Positions 1-8,574 of a stretch of DNA of 64,000 bases are shown in pieces. The stretch spans positions 85,088-149,087 of the forward strand of contig JAJNBD010000011.1 in assembly GCA_021156105.1 (NCBI GenBank), given 5' to 3'. The translations under genes and the position numbers were made by a program. Under the pieces are notes generated by a model. That model did no database searches, was not told where the DNA came from, and worked only from the letters and a program-made list of their open reading frames with translations. How positions within the stretch are numbered: the stretch's first letter is position 1; each line of letters opens with the position of its first letter. This DNA is from Gammaproteobacteria bacterium (GTDB lineage: Bacteria; Pseudomonadota; Gammaproteobacteria; CAISUE01).

Positions 1-29
1 TGTAGTACTACTGCGCTTTCTCTTTGGGA

Positions 30-215
30 GGTGTGGGCTGCCCCCTCATCCCCGGCCCTTCTCCCCGGTGGGGAGAAGGGAGTGGTGTTCTTTTAGACTT
101 TGGGGGGGGTGCCTGCCCCCTCTCCCCGGCCCTTCTCTCCGTAGAGGAGAAGGGGCGTCATCCCTCTCCCCACCGGGGAGAGAGACCGAGGGTGAGGGGG
201 CAGGCGCGGCTGCCC
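30..215. repeat. GC-rich cloverleaf-like intergenic repeat (CTCTCCCC family)
   Basis: This stretch is far more GC-rich than its surroundings and is built from inverted repeats. A perfect 11-bp stem (CCCTTCTCCCC at 56-66 with its complement at 70-80) is followed by a larger element. The outer 12-bp arms of that element are GCCTGCCCCCTC (111-122) and GAGGGGGCAGGC (194-205), and they enclose two more hairpins. Any open frame here encodes only repeated PSP/RGE-type peptides, so I do not call a gene. Related but degenerate sequence occurs at 11401-11525 and 14511-14600. The element type is inferred from structure alone. Confidence 0.75.
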
Positions 216-262
216 TCCCCCAGTGAGAAAAAACCCCGAGAATAAGGGAGAAATGTGACGCA

Positions 263-712
263 TTATTTAATTGATAGCGTCAATTCAAACTCAGCCACTG
301 TTTCTTCTGGGGTTTCGATTGCATAAGCTTTAACATACACGGGAATATTGACACGCTTTTTTTCTGCAATTACTTTTTCAATTGCCTCTTGAATGCCCGC
401 CTCATCCGAGCACTCAAAACACAAATCGTCATAGGCACGCTTTAAAAAGTTTGCTTTAAAATCTTTGAACTGCACATTTAAAGACTCTTGAGTTTGCTGA
501 ATTAAATAGTAAGCCAATAAACCCGCGGCAGCGTCAGCACCAATAGCTAGCGCACCAAAATACATCGACTTTAGATGATTCTGATTTTGCGATAAAAAAG
601 GAATTAGGATTTTACACCGATGCTGATTTAACTCTTGAACTTTAAGCGCCGAATATTCAATCATTGGCACTTGAGATTTAAGCCATGCCTCAATATTTTT
701 GATCTGCTCCAT
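263..712 (-). CDS. DUF4442-like hotdog-fold (thioesterase-like) protein
   Basis: A 149-residue soluble protein with no signal peptide or membrane segment. Its length and pattern (a central helix region with GALAIGADAAAGLLAYY, then alternating beta strands) match the DUF4442/YiiD C-terminal hotdog group, whose members resemble acyl-CoA thioesterases. The ATG start at 712 is preceded on the minus strand by AAGGGG about 6 nt upstream, which supports this start. It is monocistronic, divergent from the MFS gene. The family call rests on overall pattern rather than a diagnostic motif, so the substrate is unknown. Confidence 0.55.
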   Translation of the reverse strand: MEQIKNIEAWLKSQVPMIEYSALKVQELNQHRCKILIPFLSQNQNHLKSMYFGALAIGADAAAGLLAYYLIQQTQESLNVQFKDFKANFLKRAYDDLCFECSDEAGIQEAIEKVIAEKKRVNIPVYVKAYAIETPEETVAEFELTLSIK

Positions 713-928
713 AAAATATCCCCTTTGATATTAAACTTATCATAGCAAAATCTTGCTTAAATTTAACCACACAGAGAGCTATGGTTTGGAGTTAATCAAG
801 CATTGCTCGCAATTCGCAATCACCTTAACCGAAAAGTTCATCTCCTTGTTTTCAGGCACTGCCTCAACAAGCATCTGCTGAATAAATTTTTCATTTACAC
901 ATTCGCAACAATAATTGAATTATTAATT

Positions 929-959
929 TTGCCACTAAAAAAATATTTCATGATATACT
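929..959 (+). promoter_or_regulatory. Extended -10 promoter of the MFS gene
   Basis: TGATATACT at 951-959 is a near-perfect extended -10 element (TGnTATACT), with a TTGCCA candidate -35 at 929-934 (19-bp spacer, slightly long). Transcription would start near 966. That makes in-frame ATG codons upstream of it unusable and supports the ATG at 1001 as the real start. Confidence 0.55.
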
Positions 960-1000
960 TTTTGTTTATAAAACCAACCCAAAAAAATTTACTTCAGCTT

Positions 1001-2224
1001 ATGAATATACAACTATCTCGCACACAATGGAAAATCATTTCCCTATCCAGTCTTGGTGGTGCATTAGAGTTTTATGACTTTATCATTTTTGCTATTTTTG
1101 CCGCTAACATTGGTGCAGCGTTTTTTCCTGCTACCAATCCTTTTACTGCAACCTTAAGCGCATTTGCTGCCTTTGCGATTGGTTACCTTGTTCGCCCTAT
1201 TGGCGGAATATTATTTAGCCATTTTGGTGATCGTTATGGCCGAAAAAATGTTTTTATTATTTCCATGAGTATTATGGCTTCCGCCACCTTTTTAATGTCA
1301 ATCACTCCCAATTACCATAGCTGGGGGATTACCGCCACGATAATTTTTATGCTTTTACGCTTAGGTCAAGGTATGGCAATCGGTGGCGAGATTCCTGGCG
1401 CTATTACTTTTGTGAAGGAGCATGTTAATACCTGCCCAGGCTTTGCTTGCGGCATCGTGTTCCTTTTTATTAATGCAGGAATTTTTTTGGCGGACCTAGC
1501 TTATGGCGTCTTAAATAAAGTTACCACTGCCGATTATGCTTGGCGCATTGCTTTTTTTATTGGTGGCATTCTTGCGATTTTAAGTTATTTTTTGCGTCGG
1601 ACTTTACATGAATCACAAGAATTCAATCAAGCAACTCAGCGCTATACCGTTCCACTTTTTGCTTTAATTCGTCATCAATTTAAAAAAGTATTTCTAGGTT
1701 TTTTAATTGTTGCTTGCCAAGCGACTTTGATAAGCTTACTTTACCTGTATGTCGCTAGTTTTATGAAACTTCATGACTATAGCATTGAGCAAACCGCCTG
1801 GATTTCAGGCATAAACTTAGCCATTTTTTCGCTTGGTTGTGCTTTTTGGGGCTGGGTATCCGATTATATTGGGGCAGCAAAAGTCATGATTTGGGGTATT
1901 TTGCTTTCCATTCCACTGACTTTTTGGTTTTATCATGCAATACTAACTCATCAGAATGTCATGTTAGCCTATGTCATTTTATCTTGCGTCTGCTCAACCT
2001 ATACAGGCTCATTTAGCGCTTATCTAGCCAGTTTATTTCCTGTCAATGTACGCTTTAGCGGCGTGGCATTCACTTACAATTTAGGGTTCGCTATATTTGG
2101 CGGTTTAACCCCTTTTCTTGCAACTTATCTCATTAAAGTTTTTGACCACCCCTTAATGCCTGCTTATGTTTTTCTCTGCGTAAGCTTACTTGGCATTATT
2201 GGCATCATAAAATCACGTCACTGA
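1001..2224 (+). CDS. MFS transporter, metabolite:H+ symporter-like
   Basis: A 407-residue inner-membrane protein with about 12 hydrophobic segments. It carries MFS signatures: GDRYGRK in the loop between helices 2 and 3 (residues ~76-82) and RLGQGMAIGGE (~120-130), the latter typical of the metabolite:H+ symporter branch (ProP, KgtP, citrate carriers). The frame is open further upstream. The ATG at 1001 gives the normal MHS N-terminus and lies just downstream of an extended -10 promoter, so it is preferred although no strong ribosome binding site is seen. The substrate cannot be read from sequence; organic acids or osmolytes are typical of the branch. Confidence 0.82.
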   Translation: MNIQLSRTQWKIISLSSLGGALEFYDFIIFAIFAANIGAAFFPATNPFTATLSAFAAFAIGYLVRPIGGILFSHFGDRYGRKNVFIISMSIMASATFLMSITPNYHSWGITATIIFMLLRLGQGMAIGGEIPGAITFVKEHVNTCPGFACGIVFLFINAGIFLADLAYGVLNKVTTADYAWRIAFFIGGILAILSYFLRRTLHESQEFNQATQRYTVPLFALIRHQFKKVFLGFLIVACQATLISLLYLYVASFMKLHDYSIEQTAWISGINLAIFSLGCAFWGWVSDYIGAAKVMIWGILLSIPLTFWFYHAILTHQNVMLAYVILSCVCSTYTGSFSAYLASLFPVNVRFSGVAFTYNLGFAIFGGLTPFLATYLIKVFDHPLMPAYVFLCVSLLGIIGIIKSRH

Positions 2225-2279
2225 TTGCCAAAAAAATAATATCACAAGTTAAAATAATCCTTAAAAAGGAGCAAATCCT

Positions 2280-3503
2280 GTGTTAAATGATTTACAACAA
2301 GCATCGCTTGAAGCAACTTTATATTTCTATCTTGCGGCTTTGCTAAATAAGCCTGAACAAGTTGATCATTTTTTAAAAGCCGCTATAGAGGCTGATTTCT
2401 ATATCGCTATAGAAAAAACACTGAGCTCCCCTGAAAAAGCCGCGCTGATATATCTAAGAGGCTTGTTTGGTTTCACCTGCCCTCAAAACCGGGCTATCGG
2501 TTTTGCACATGACCACAATCCTGACTTAATTGGCTGGCGCCCCTCTTTATCATCACAAGAAAAAATCTATGAAATAAAAGGGCTTTTAGGTTTAACTGCT
2601 TTATGTAGCCCAGAGGACGCCGTAATGCTGACACGTAGTGAAACGCTACAGCAAGTTGAAGTTTTTTTACGTCGTGAACATCAAATACTAAAAGCAATCA
2701 AAATCGCTCTTCCAATAGAGCGCGAAAAAACCTTAATGGCAACAGCAGCGGCCAGCCAAAGTAAAGTATTTTTTTCTGTACAACCCTCATTAAAAGAGCG
2801 CATAAAAAGCCTGCTAGCCGCAGACCAGTATCTAACCGCAATTGATTTTATCACTGAGCATGGTATAGAAGCCTACCCTACGGATGTTACTTGTTATTTA
2901 CAACGCGCAAAACTTTATAAACACGAAAACTTGCTTAACCTTGCTATTCAAGACTACACCTTGGCGATTCTGATTGACCCTCAAAATACGCACCATTGGG
3001 TTCTGCGCGCTAACTTGCTTGAAAAAATAGGCGATTATGCTGGCGCTTATCGAGATTATTCTCAAGCCATTAAATTGAAGCCCCAAAATCTAGAGTTTCT
3101 TATTTTTGCTGCTAATTTTTTATTTAAAGTAGGTTTTACGCTTGATGCGATCAAGGAATATTCTCATATACTAAAAATTGATCCTAATAACATCTCAGTA
3201 CTAAAAAACCGTGCGTGGGCTTATATTCAACTAGAGGATTTTGACTCGGCGCTCCAGGATTATGTGAACCTGTTACAATTTCCACTTAACCCAAAAGAGA
3301 TGCTTTCAATTCAGGCTAAAATGTTTTTCTATATCAAACGCGATTATCAAACCGCGGCAAATACCTGCAAAAAACTGCTCCAGCAACTACCACCTGAAGA
3401 AAAAAGGGAAATTAGCCATGCGCAGAAGCTACTAGCTTTAGCACAACAAAAATCTCAAAGCTCGCTAAACCAGAGACAAGAAAGATGTTGCGTTTTATCA
3501 TGA
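2280..3503 (+). CDS. TPR-repeat protein with C-terminal CaaX box (CVLS), candidate effector
   Basis: A 407-residue soluble protein starting at GTG, set by a strong AAGGAG 8 nt upstream. Residues ~1-195 are helical and unrecognised; ~200-340 hold about four tetratricopeptide repeats (e.g. ENLLNLAIQDYTLAILIDP, GDYAGAYRDYSQAIKLKP). The protein ends RQERCCVLS. The last four residues, CVLS, form a classic eukaryotic farnesylation CaaX box, the same tetrapeptide as in H-Ras, with a second Cys before it that could be acylated. CaaX effectors lipidated by host enzymes are known in Legionella. That this protein is translocated and prenylated is inference. There is no signal peptide, which suits Dot/Icm-type export. 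Confidence 0.75.
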   Translation: MLNDLQQASLEATLYFYLAALLNKPEQVDHFLKAAIEADFYIAIEKTLSSPEKAALIYLRGLFGFTCPQNRAIGFAHDHNPDLIGWRPSLSSQEKIYEIKGLLGLTALCSPEDAVMLTRSETLQQVEVFLRREHQILKAIKIALPIEREKTLMATAAASQSKVFFSVQPSLKERIKSLLAADQYLTAIDFITEHGIEAYPTDVTCYLQRAKLYKHENLLNLAIQDYTLAILIDPQNTHHWVLRANLLEKIGDYAGAYRDYSQAIKLKPQNLEFLIFAANFLFKVGFTLDAIKEYSHILKIDPNNISVLKNRAWAYIQLEDFDSALQDYVNLLQFPLNPKEMLSIQAKMFFYIKRDYQTAANTCKKLLQQLPPEEKREISHAQKLLALAQQKSQSSLNQRQERCCVLS

Positions 3504-3673
3504 TCAAGCCTTAACAGCGTCAACAGCTAAAACAGCGGAATACATGGGCTCAAAATGATTCGGGTTTTACGATGAGACTTATCTAGCATAGCAATTCCTC
3601 TTAGCTAAGCAAATTCAATCATCAGCACTTGTGACGTTAACCAAGCTTTTATTGCCAAAATATCGTATTCGAA

Positions 3674-4927
3674 TCATGATGGCTGAAAGCTTGGTTTTTC
3701 ATCGACCTTAACATACTTTTCAAACATCTCTTGGTGATATTGCAACCATTCGGGGAAAAAAGTCTCAAGCATATCCATATCTAACAAAGCAGCAATTTCT
3801 GGATCAGTTTCCATAAGAAAAAGATTCTCAGCATCCATGCAGGCTTGTTGCCCCTGCTGATATTCTTTAGTAACAAAATCAAAAATATATTGAAAATCTT
3901 GGACAAAGCCAAATAGTTTTTCCAGGGAAGTATTAGCTTTAGAAAATCCACCATAGACTTCAAGCCCTTTTGGCGTCTCATTAACCGTGTGGATATCCTC
4001 AAAAATATATGGCTTATCACTGGTACCAAGATAAACTATTTCCTTGCGTTGTTTAATTTTCTGCATTATCACCGTTGCTTTTTCCCCTGGAGATAAACGA
4101 ACCAGGAATGTTCTCTCACGAGGCATATAGTTTTTAGCGGCTTGCGCATACTGCTTAATCTTTTCAATCTCAGCTTTAGATAGCTCTTGCTTCTTAGTCT
4201 GCATGAGCCGTGCACAATCAATAATTCTTTTCTTACCCGCCATAATCGCTTGCTTTAACTGTTGTTTTTCGCTCAAGGTACTGAATGGCGCTTGTTTCTT
4301 TTCTGTCTCTTGGCAACTTAGCCGCCTTTTCTCTTTGGGATCATGCTTTGAATCACGTAATATTGTTTGAAATGCATGCCAAAATTCATGTTTGATGGAG
4401 GCCTTAATAGATGGTGATGAAAGGTGCTCGTACACCATTCCAATGATATTTTTCGCGCCGATATATTTTCCTCCAAATTTAACAGGCTCACTTCCATCAA
4501 CTGAGGCGGGTAATAAAGCAATAGAGAACGAAGGACAATCTAATACAAACTGAATGTACTCAGCTGAAAACGCTGATGTAGTCATTATCTCTTGAATCAA
4601 CTTAGCTAATTTAACTTCAGATCCTTTGGGTACAAATAAAGGCTTAATGCGAGGCATTAATAAGTCGGCGATTTCAGCAGATAAAGCTGGCTGCTTAAGC
4701 GGATAACATGAAGAATCAAAAAAGCAAAATCTAGGCTTGTTTAACATTTGGGCGGGAAAGATACTGGCAGCTGGGGCCACTAAATCTGCCGCAAAGCCAA
4801 CAGGCTCATTCATCGCCATGGCTTGGCCCCCTTGTGCCAGCTGCTGTGCTTTCACTGGAAAAGATTCGATAATTAACATGAGCATAAAAATCGAATAAAG
4901 AAATTTATGCGAGTCAGCAGAGTGCAT
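3674..4927 (-). CDS. Secreted putative zinc metallopeptidase (HEFWH motif)
   Basis: A 417-residue protein. The start at 4927 is chosen because GAGG lies 6 nt upstream and the protein then opens with a signal peptide (hydrophobic FLYSIFMLMLII, cleavage likely after PVKA). The frame continues upstream to 5164, and the ATG at 5017 is an alternative. Residues 180-184 read HEFWH, matching the HExxH zinc-binding and catalytic motif, in a helix SIKASIKHEFWHAFQ. A downstream glutamate-rich helix could supply the third ligand. No named family was recognised. The gene is monocistronic, flanked by the CaaX TPR gene and the LssY gene. Peptidase activity is inferred from this one motif. Confidence 0.6.
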   Translation of the reverse strand: MHSADSHKFLYSIFMLMLIIESFPVKAQQLAQGGQAMAMNEPVGFAADLVAPAASIFPAQMLNKPRFCFFDSSCYPLKQPALSAEIADLLMPRIKPLFVPKGSEVKLAKLIQEIMTTSAFSAEYIQFVLDCPSFSIALLPASVDGSEPVKFGGKYIGAKNIIGMVYEHLSSPSIKASIKHEFWHAFQTILRDSKHDPKEKRRLSCQETEKKQAPFSTLSEKQQLKQAIMAGKKRIIDCARLMQTKKQELSKAEIEKIKQYAQAAKNYMPRERTFLVRLSPGEKATVIMQKIKQRKEIVYLGTSDKPYIFEDIHTVNETPKGLEVYGGFSKANTSLEKLFGFVQDFQYIFDFVTKEYQQGQQACMDAENLFLMETDPEIAALLDMDMLETFFPEWLQYHQEMFEKYVKVDEKPSFQPS

Positions 4928-5231
4928 AACAGGCCTCACGAAGCTTGTTAGAGCCGTGCTTTTTGGTAGATAAAGCTCAATTTTTTTCTGGTGTTTTTTA
5001 AAATCATCGATTGGCATAATGTTATTTTTATATAAAAAATTCAAGCTATAATACCGTATTTTTTGATAAATTAAAAATCTCTCGCAAAAAACCATCGCCC
5101 TACAAATTATGAACTTCGAGTCTGTATTTAACGAATCTTTTTTGTGAAGCGATCGATTATACAATCAAGCCACCATGACAAGCGCCTCATAAAATGCGAT
5201 ACTTAGACATTTCACCACTCATGAATTAGCT

Positions 5232-7286
5232 ATGGCGTTTGGGATTAACGATTTTAAACCTTTCATCGACTGGATGCAGATGAATCCCGGCCTTTCTGCA
5301 CTTGCTGTTTTCTGTATTTCATGTGCGGAGTCTTTAGCTATTGTTGGCCTTTTTATTCCTGGCACGATTGTCATGCCAGCCATTGGCAGCATGATTGGCG
5401 CTGGCGTATTGCCCGCACACTGGATTATTTTGGCGGCTATTTTAGGTGCGATACTAGGCGATAATTTAAGCTATTGGCTTGGGTACTATTTTCACAAACG
5501 TATACGCAATATTTGGCCCTTTAATCATTTTCCTAAGCTATTATCCAATGGCGAAATATTTTTTAATCGCTATGGTGGTTTAAGTGTCTTTATTGGACGC
5601 TTTGCAGGACCTGTACGTCCTATTATTCCCGTAGTTGCCGGCATGCTGAACATGCCACCTTTAAATTTTTTTATTGCCAATATCACTTCCGCAATTGCTT
5701 GGGCCGTCATTTATATGGCGCCTGGTATACTTCTTGGGGCGATTTCAGAACAACTTGCCCCTCATGTTGCCGCAAGACTACTCGTTATTTTAGCTATTAT
5801 CACTTTTTTAGTTTGGTTGTGTTGTTGGCTTTTAAACAAAGCCTGGAACCATACATATCGCGCCATTGAGCGTTTTAGTATGCACTGGTGGCTTTATCTT
5901 GTTGATCGTTTTTCGTTTGTGCAATTTTTTATTCACGGTAATCGACGCAATAATCCAAAACCTTTATCTATTTTCTTCTTTTTTACTTTTTTCACCATTT
6001 TATTGGCGGCCACCAGCTTTTCAGTCGCCCATCAAGGCTTAATAACCTTATTAAACTGGCCCGTTTTCTTTTTTTGCCGCAGCATTCAAATCTTTCCCTT
6101 AGACATTTTAATGGCTTATGTCTTTAACATGACACATGCAGTGACGCTTACTTGTGTTTGCCTTAGTGTACTTGCCGCTTTATTTTTTCAGCATGCTTGG
6201 CGTGCTAGCTTATTTTGGCTGCTGAATATTTTTCTTGCTTTTTGTCTTTCGGTAGTGATCCAGCTTGTGATGAAAGCCTCTCCACCTGATCCACATAGCA
6301 GCTTTTATGCGATTTATTCTTATCCAAGTGTCCACCTGGCCGTATTTACGGCCATGGTTGGCAATTTCATGATGTTTACTTATTACAATCCTGTTTGGCT
6401 GAAGTATAAGAAATATATTGTTTTGGGCTTACTTGCCTTAATTGCTTGTGCGTCGGTTCCTTTATTGTATTTTGGCTTTAACTGGTTAAGCGATTGCATT
6501 GCATCCTTTGCTTGTGGCTGCCTTACCACCTGGCTAAGCATCTTATTTTTCTACCGAAAATCTCAACCCATTGAGACTCGGCCATTAGTTTTCATCGCAT
6601 TTACCACTTTGCTTGTTGCTATGTTTTCAATTGGTATTACCAATACAACTCACTTTTTAGAGCGCTTAGAAAAACCCGCCTTTTCTTTAAATTACTCTCT
6701 TGATAATTGGTGGCAGAAAAACAGTCTCCCTATTCCTTTTTCACGAACTAACTTTTTAGGCACACAGTCTGAATTACTCACCGTTCAGTATGCTGGCAAT
6801 TTGCAAGTCTTAATTAAAACCTTAGAGAAGCAAGGCTGGGTAATTGCCCCAAAAGCTAATTTAGCAGTTATCTTGAATAGAATTGGTGCCAAAGACCGCT
6901 CTCAGCAACTCCCCCTCTTCCCTGATCTTTATCAAGCACAAAAACCTGTGCTCATCATGACAAAATTATTAGCAGAAAATCATCAAATGCTTATTTTGCG
7001 CTTATGGTCAAGCCAGATTCTATTACACCCTAAAAATGTTCCACTTTGGGTCGGCACGTTAAAGTTTCATCAAACTTGGCATTGGCACAAATCAGTCGCT
7101 GCTTCTCCGGAAGCCAATATATCGCCAACATCGGTTTTGGTAAATGATTTGCCTCGCTTCAAGAGCCTCCAAACTCAAACGGATCAATCCTTATGCCATA
7201 ACGATAGCTGCCAAGCAGATATTTTAAAATTAATGACCCTACAAAAAAATCCTTTACCCGATGATTTGGATGATGATGACCAATGA
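5232..7286 (+). CDS. LssY-like DedA-PAP2 membrane protein with degenerate PAP2 site
   Basis: A 684-residue polytopic protein with three parts. A DedA domain (~10-175) carries GLFIPGT, GDNLSYWLGYYF and GRFAGPVRPIIPVVAGM. A PAP2-type membrane region follows (~265-455), then a soluble LssY-like C-terminal domain (~490-620) and an acidic tail. This order matches LssY, named from the Legionella lss type I secretion locus. The phosphatase signature is eroded: the KxxxxxxRP block reads KASPPDP (K348), PSGH reads PSVH (365-368), and the SR...H block reads LLYFGFNWLSD, with N417 where His is expected. The protein may therefore lack phosphatase activity. It overlaps gph by 4 bases (ATGA), so the two are co-translated. 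Confidence 0.8.
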   Translation: MAFGINDFKPFIDWMQMNPGLSALAVFCISCAESLAIVGLFIPGTIVMPAIGSMIGAGVLPAHWIILAAILGAILGDNLSYWLGYYFHKRIRNIWPFNHFPKLLSNGEIFFNRYGGLSVFIGRFAGPVRPIIPVVAGMLNMPPLNFFIANITSAIAWAVIYMAPGILLGAISEQLAPHVAARLLVILAIITFLVWLCCWLLNKAWNHTYRAIERFSMHWWLYLVDRFSFVQFFIHGNRRNNPKPLSIFFFFTFFTILLAATSFSVAHQGLITLLNWPVFFFCRSIQIFPLDILMAYVFNMTHAVTLTCVCLSVLAALFFQHAWRASLFWLLNIFLAFCLSVVIQLVMKASPPDPHSSFYAIYSYPSVHLAVFTAMVGNFMMFTYYNPVWLKYKKYIVLGLLALIACASVPLLYFGFNWLSDCIASFACGCLTTWLSILFFYRKSQPIETRPLVFIAFTTLLVAMFSIGITNTTHFLERLEKPAFSLNYSLDNWWQKNSLPIPFSRTNFLGTQSELLTVQYAGNLQVLIKTLEKQGWVIAPKANLAVILNRIGAKDRSQQLPLFPDLYQAQKPVLIMTKLLAENHQMLILRLWSSQILLHPKNVPLWVGTLKFHQTWHWHKSVAASPEANISPTSVLVNDLPRFKSLQTQTDQSLCHNDSCQADILKLMTLQKNPLPDDLDDDDQ

Positions 7287-7936
7287 TTTCCCACATACTT
7301 TTTGATTTAGATGGCACCTTGCTTGATAGCGCAAAAGACTTGCATGCCTGCTTATGCAAAGTTTTAGCAGCACATAACCAACCCAATATTAGCCTTGAAA
7401 CTGTTCAATTACACCTTAATGTCGGTGCGGTAGGATTTTTAAAACTAGCCTTTGGCGACAATATAACGCCCGAAAAGTTAGAGGCTTTACGCGAAGAGTT
7501 TTTACAATATTATGAAGACTTAATTTTTGAAGGCCAGGCGCACTTTTTTCCTGGCACCATAGAAATGCTTAATCAGTTAGAAGCAAAAAACCTAAGCTGG
7601 GGAATTGTCACGAATAAACGTGAACGCTTTACTCGCCCCATTCTAAAAAATTTAGGCTTATTAGATAAAGCTTCTGTGGTTATCTGTGCCGACCATGTTA
7701 AGCAAACTAAGCCAGCCCCTGAGCCGCTTCACTTAGCCTGCGAAACACTTAAAATAAATATTAAAGACTGCTGCTATGTTGGCGACAGCTTAGCTGATAT
7801 GTTAGCCGCAAAAGCAGCGCCAATGCCTGGTTTGCTCGCACTTTGGGGTTATTGGCGCTATTTACAATATCCTATTCAAGGCTGGCCAAATGCTTCAATT
7901 CTGCACCAGCCAGATGATTTACTTGTTTGGTTATGA
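7283..7936 (+). CDS. gph: HAD hydrolase, phosphoglycolate phosphatase-like
   Basis: A 217-residue cytosolic HAD-superfamily phosphatase of the Gph type. HAD motif I is FDLDGTLLDS (residues ~7-16), motif II lies in GIVTNK, the motif III lysine in KPAPEPL, and motif IV is YVGDSLADMLAAKAA. The alpha-helical cap between motifs I and II fits phosphoglycolate phosphatase, which removes 2-phosphoglycolate arising from DNA-end repair. The ATG overlaps the stop of the LssY-like gene. Its 3' end overlaps the convergent Mpo1-like gene by 6 bp. Related HAD specificities (e.g. sugar phosphates) cannot be excluded. Confidence 0.75.
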   Translation: MISHILFDLDGTLLDSAKDLHACLCKVLAAHNQPNISLETVQLHLNVGAVGFLKLAFGDNITPEKLEALREEFLQYYEDLIFEGQAHFFPGTIEMLNQLEAKNLSWGIVTNKRERFTRPILKNLGLLDKASVVICADHVKQTKPAPEPLHLACETLKINIKDCCYVGDSLADMLAAKAAPMPGLLALWGYWRYLQYPIQGWPNASILHQPDDLLVWL

Positions 7937-8410
7937 CCTTTGTAAATCTTTTCGATAGCCAAGCATCCACAGAATTTCAATAACGACAAATAACGGCGCG
8001 GTAAAAACCTGCGACAAATTATCCATCAATGCAGGTTTACGCCCTTCAAAGGCATGGCCAATAAATTGAATAATCCAGCCCATGACAAAGCAAATTAAAA
8101 ACAACCATAATGAAAGCAACGTTGCACCATCTAAAGTCAGCCAAGTCGTTACCAAAGCCATTAAACAAAACCCTAGCGAAATACCTGCACCTAACTTCCA
8201 ATCTAGGCGGATATAATAAATGCCAATGGCAATCACTAATGGCCAGACTAAAGGCAATGAAAATAAAGGTGGTATGCTCAAGCGTATCCAACTAAAAAAT
8301 ATCATAATGGAAAAAACCACTAATGGTACACCAACAACATGCGTGTATAGCGTACTGCGCTTAGTGTGGTAGGCACCATAAGATTTTAAAAGTCCTGATA
8401 AACTTTGCAT
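7931..8410 (-). CDS. DUF962/Mpo1-like membrane protein
   Basis: A 159-residue protein with about four membrane segments and the DUF962 signature: N-terminal LLKSYGAYHTKRSTLYTHVVGVPL and C-terminal FIGHAFEGRKPALMDN. The conserved histidines match yeast Mpo1, an Fe(II)-dependent dioxygenase that shortens 2-hydroxy fatty acids. Bacterial members are common in gammaproteobacteria and mostly uncharacterised. It is convergent with gph, with a 6-bp overlap. The membership is clear; the enzymatic role in bacteria is inferred. Confidence 0.75.
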   Translation of the reverse strand: MQSLSGLLKSYGAYHTKRSTLYTHVVGVPLVVFSIMIFFSWIRLSIPPLFSLPLVWPLVIAIGIYYIRLDWKLGAGISLGFCLMALVTTWLTLDGATLLSLWLFLICFVMGWIIQFIGHAFEGRKPALMDNLSQVFTAPLFVVIEILWMLGYRKDLQRS

Positions 8411-8512
8411 ACCCTCATCCTTTCATCTTATCACTCTTAGAAAAGAATGATACCATTTTTAGCTGAAAACAATGCATTATGAGGAAAGTCGAAATGAGTG
8501 CATATGCCCAGC

Positions 8513-8552
8513 TCCAGCTGACGTCAACGACGAACTGCTGACGCCAGCTGGA
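8513..8552. repeat. Inverted repeat (14-bp arms)
   Basis: TCCAGCTGACGTCA (8513-8526) pairs with TGACGCCAGCTGGA (8539-8552) with one mismatch and a 12-nt loop. It lies just beyond the stop of the CVML gene (minus strand), in a 164-bp gap. No T-run follows on either strand, so it is a hairpin or repeat rather than a typical intrinsic terminator. Confidence 0.55.
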
Positions 8553-8574
8553 ATGTGCGATACATATCTTGAGA

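Noticed and set aside
24..245. 73-codon open frame at the window start
   Set aside because: It translates GC-rich inverted repeats into PSP/RGE-type peptide; no ribosome binding site, explained by the repeat.
803..1000. Upstream extension of the MFS frame
   Set aside because: It lies upstream of and across an extended -10 promoter, and the encoded residues do not fit the MFS N-terminus.
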